DNA of 64,000 nt. Origin: Ptiloglossa arizonensis (Eukaryota > Arthropoda > Insecta > Hymenoptera > Colletidae). The stretch's first letter is position 1; every line of letters starts with the position of its first letter. Shown piece after piece: positions 61,070 to 64,000 of this stretch. The DNA lies in assembly GCF_051014685.1 (NCBI RefSeq), contig NW_027478485.1, positions 434,001 through 498,000 of the forward strand. The letters are read 5' to 3'. Both the position numbers and the translations under genes were made by a program. The notes under the pieces are model-generated. The model worked only from the letters and a program-made list of their open reading frames with translations, ran no database searches and was not told the DNA's origin.

Positions 61070-64000
61070 GGTATGGGCACTTTTCCCCTAGGCCGTTCTA
61101 GTTACTCGTTTCGAGCATCAGAACTGCGAAAATTTTGAGTTTCTCAAGCGTTTCTTATCTCCAAACTGCCATATCTCGCGAACGGATTGATCAATCCGCA
61201 AAATTTCTGTTGCATCTGAAAGTAGAAACTCGCCCGATTACAACAGTATGCGTGCTTTTCCCCTAGGCCGTTCTAGTTACTCGTTTCGAGCATCAGAACT
61301 GCGAAAATTTTGAGTTTCTCAAGCGTTTCTTATCTCCAAACTGCCATATCTCGCGAGCGGATTGATCAATCCGCAAAATTTCTGTTGCATCTGAATGTAG
61401 AAACTCGCCCGATTACAACGGTATGTGTAGTTTTCCCATAGGCCATTTCAGTTATTCGTTTCGAGCATCAGAACTGCGAAAATTTTGAGTTTCTCAAGCG
61501 TTTCTTACCTACAAACTGCCATATCTCGCGAAAGGATTGACCAATCCGCAAAATTTCTGTTGCATCTGAAAGTAGAGACTCGCCCGATTACAACGGTAAG
61601 CGTACTTTTCCCCTAGGCCGTTCTAGTTACTCGTTTCGAGCATCAGAACTGTGAAAATTTTGAGTTTCTCAAGCGTTTCTTATATCCAAACTGCCATATC
61701 TCGCGAACGGATTGATCAATCCGCAAAATTTCTGTTGCATCTGAAAGTAGAAACTCGCCCGATTACAACAGTATGCGTGCTTTTCCCCTAGGCCGTTCTA
61801 GTTACTCGTTTCGAGCATCAGAACTGCGAAAATTTTGAGTTTCTCAAGCGTTTCTTATCTCCAAACTGCCATATCTCGCGAACGGATTGACCAATCCGCA
61901 AAATTTCTGTTGCATCTGAATGTAGAAACTCGCCCGATTACAACGGTATGTGTAGTTTTCCCCTAGGCCGTTTCAGTTATTCGTTTCGAGCATCAGAACT
62001 GCGAAAATTTTGAGTTTCTCAAGCGTTTCTTACCTACAAACTGCCATATCTCGCGAACGGATTGACCAATCCGCAAAATTTCTGTTGCGTCTGAAAGTAG
62101 AAACTCGCCCGATCACAACGGTATGTGTAGTTTTCCCCTAGGCCGTTCCAGTTATTCGTTTCGAGCATCAGAACTGCGAAAATTTTGAGTTTCTCAAGCG
62201 TTTCTTACCTCCAAACTGCCATATCTCGCGAACGGATTGACCAATCCGCAAAATTTCTGTTGCATCTGAAGGTAGAAACTCGCCCGATTACAACGGTATG
62301 TGTAGTTTTCCCCTAGGCCGTTCCAGTTATTCATTTCGAGCATCATAACTGCGAAAATTTTGAGTTTCTAAAGCGTTTCTTACCTCCAAACTGCCATAAC
62401 TCGCGAACGGATTGACCAATCCGCAAAATTTCTGTTGCTTCTGAAAGTAGAAACTCGCCCGATTACAACGGTATGCGAACTTTTCCCCTAGGCCATTCTA
62501 GTTATTCGTTTCGAGCATCAGAACTGCGCAAATTTTGAGTTTCTCAAGCGTTTCTTACCTCCAAACTGCCATATCTCGCGAACGGATTGACCAATCCGCA
62601 AAATTTCTGTTGCTTCTGAAAGTAGAAACTCGCCCGATTACAACGGTATGCGAACTTTTCCCCTAGGCCATTCTAGTTATTCGTTTCGAGCATCAGAACT
62701 GCGCAAATTTTGAGTTTCTCAAGCGTTTCTTACCTCCAAACTGCCATATCTCGCGAACGGATTGACCAATCCGCAAAATTTCTGTTGCTTCTGAAAGTAG
62801 AAACACGCCCGATTACAACGGTATGCGCACTTTTCCCCTAGGCCATTCTAGTTATTCGTTTCGAGCATCAGAACTGCGCAAATTTTGAGTTTCTCAAGCG
62901 TTTCTTACCTCCAAAATGCCATATCTCGCGAACGGATTGACTAATCCCCAAAATTTCTGTTGCATCTGAAAGTAGAAACTCGCCCGATTACAACGGTAAG
63001 CGTACTTTTCCCCTAGGCCGTTCTAGTTACTCGTTTCGAGCATCAGAACTGCGAAAATTTTGAGTTTCTCAAGCGTTTCTTATCTCCAAACTGCCATATC
63101 TCGCGAACGGATTGATCAATCCGCAAAATTTCTGTTGCATCAGAAAGTAGAAACTCGCCAAATTACAACGGTATGGGCACTTTTCCCCTAGGCCGTTCTA
63201 GTTACTCGTTTCGAGCATCAGAACTGCGAAAATTTTGAGTTTCTCAAGCGTTTCTTATATCCAAACTGCCATATCTCGCGAACGGATTGATCAATCCGCA
63301 AAATTTCTGTTGCATCTGAAAGTAGAAACTCGCCCGATTACAACAGTATGCGTGCTTTTCCCCTAGGCCGTTCTAGTTACTCGTTTCGAGCATCAGAACT
63401 GCGAAAATTTTGAGTTTCTCAAGCGTTTCTTATCTCCAAACTGCCATATCTCGCGAGCGGATTGATCAATCCGCAAAATTTCTGTTGCATCTGAATGTAG
63501 AAACTCGCCCGATTACAACGGTATGTGTAGTTTTCCCCTAGGCCGTTCCAGTTATTCGTTTCGAGCATCAGAACTGCGAAAATTTTGAGTTTCTCAAGCG
63601 TTTCTTACCTCCAAACTGCCATATCTCGCGAACGGATTGACCAATCCGCAAAATTTCTGTTGCATCTGAAAGTAGAAACTCGCCCGATTACAACGGTATG
63701 TGTAGTTTTCCCCTAGGCCGTTCCAGTTATTCATTTCGAGCATCATAACTGCGAAAATTTTGAGTTTCTAAAGCGTTTTTTACCTCCAAACTGCCATAAC
63801 TCGCGAACGGATTGACCAATCCGCAAAATTTCTGTTGCTTCTGAAAGTAGAAACTCGCCCGATTAGAACGGTATGCGAACTTTTCCCCTAGGCCATTCTA
63901 GTTATTCGTTTCGAGCATCAGAACTGCGCAAATTTTGAGTTTCTCAAGCGTTTCTTACCTCCAAACTGCCATATCTCGCGAACGGATTGACCAATCCGCA
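61070..64000. repeat. Right-edge satellite segment with 12- and 8-monomer spacings
   Basis: CAACAGTATGCGTGC recurs at 61241, 61766 and 63341 (525 and 1,575 bases). The TCGCGAGCGG subtype recurs at 61351 and 63451 (2,100). CATCATAACTGCG with GTTTCTAAAGCG recurs at 62341 and 63741 (1,400). The fall from 2,100 to 1,400 means four monomers are lost between the aligned markers in the second run. The segment is cut by the window end. Confidence 0.82.

Larger units (their letters stand above)
1..64000. repeat. Satellite DNA array, ~175 bp monomer, ~366 head-to-tail copies
   Basis: Every line of the window is a copy of the same unit: the start CGTTTCTTA recurs at 1, 176, 351 and so on to the end. 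Most monomers are 175 bp. Lengths of 174 bp come from recurrent one-base deletions (CAGACTGCG for CAGAACTGCG, TACTTTCCCC for TACTTTTCCCC), and five monomers are 169 bp. All copies point the same way and no unique DNA interrupts them. The consensus is about 45% GC with about 13 CpG per unit. Such arrays usually form centromeric, pericentromeric or other constitutive heterochromatin; that role is inferred, since nothing here proves centromere function. I do not recognise the monomer as a named satellite family. Confidence 0.99.

Noticed and set aside
1..64000. CRISPR array, because of regular direct repeats.
   Set aside because: There are no unique spacers: the whole 175 bp unit repeats. Unit length, array size and subtype structure are those of satellite DNA.
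1..64000. Ribosomal DNA, 5S clusters, tRNA arrays or a telomere repeat.
   Set aside because: I saw no rRNA-like stretch, no pol III A/B box pair and no short telomeric motif in the monomer.
1..64000. Transcription units, terminators or ribosome binding sites.
   Set aside because: Nothing distinguishes any monomer as a promoter or terminator. Satellite transcription is possible but cannot be supported from this sequence.

Overview
The whole 64,000-base window is one uninterrupted satellite DNA array. It consists of a roughly 175 bp monomer repeated head-to-tail about 366 times, always in the same orientation. I found no gene, tRNA, rRNA, mobile element, CRISPR array or unique spacer. The first and last bases lie inside the array, so its true length is unknown. 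A homogeneous tandem array of this size with higher-order structure is typical of eukaryotic centromeric, pericentromeric or other heterochromatic DNA. The organism cannot be named from the sequence. The monomer is about 45% GC and contains about 13 CpG where roughly 8 would be expected, so there is no sign of CpG decay by methylation. That fits an animal lineage with little DNA methylation better than a vertebrate or a heavily methylating plant, but this is inference.

I number the monomer from the conserved start CGTTTCTTA (base 1 of the window). It carries strongly conserved stretches (about 18-40 and 50-95) and four variable boxes: about 9-14, 41-46, 96-109 and 127-137. Combinations of box alleles define monomer subtypes, and these make the higher-order repeats readable. 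The monomer also carries a 16 bp dyad at 35-50 (a perfect palindrome in some subtypes), two small hairpin-like dyads with TTT centres, and two A/T tracts.

Layout: (1) 1-38.1 kb is a mosaic of nested duplications. A six-monomer (1,050 bp) unit appears as a tandem pair in four places (about 1.3, 9.2, 21.5 and 29.8 kb). A block of about 9.5 kb at 28.64-38.11 kb repeats 8.03-19.95 kb, and the earlier copy carries an extra 2,440 bp. (2) 38.1-45.0 kb contains adjacent 17-monomer and 19-monomer copies. (3) 45.0-48.2 kb is built on a related six-monomer unit. (4) 48.16-52.32 kb is three copies of an eight-monomer, 1,400 bp unit. (5) 52.32-61.07 kb is two adjacent, apparently identical 4,374 bp (25-monomer) copies. 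(6) 61.07-64.0 kb starts another 9- to 12-monomer pattern.

The scientific interest is in how the array evolves: hybrid monomers that mark unequal crossovers, a conversion-like patch, recurrent junctions near monomer position 97-112, and a cluster of private homopolymer deletions that may be an assembly-quality problem. The short open reading frames are by-products of the repeat and are not annotated as genes.
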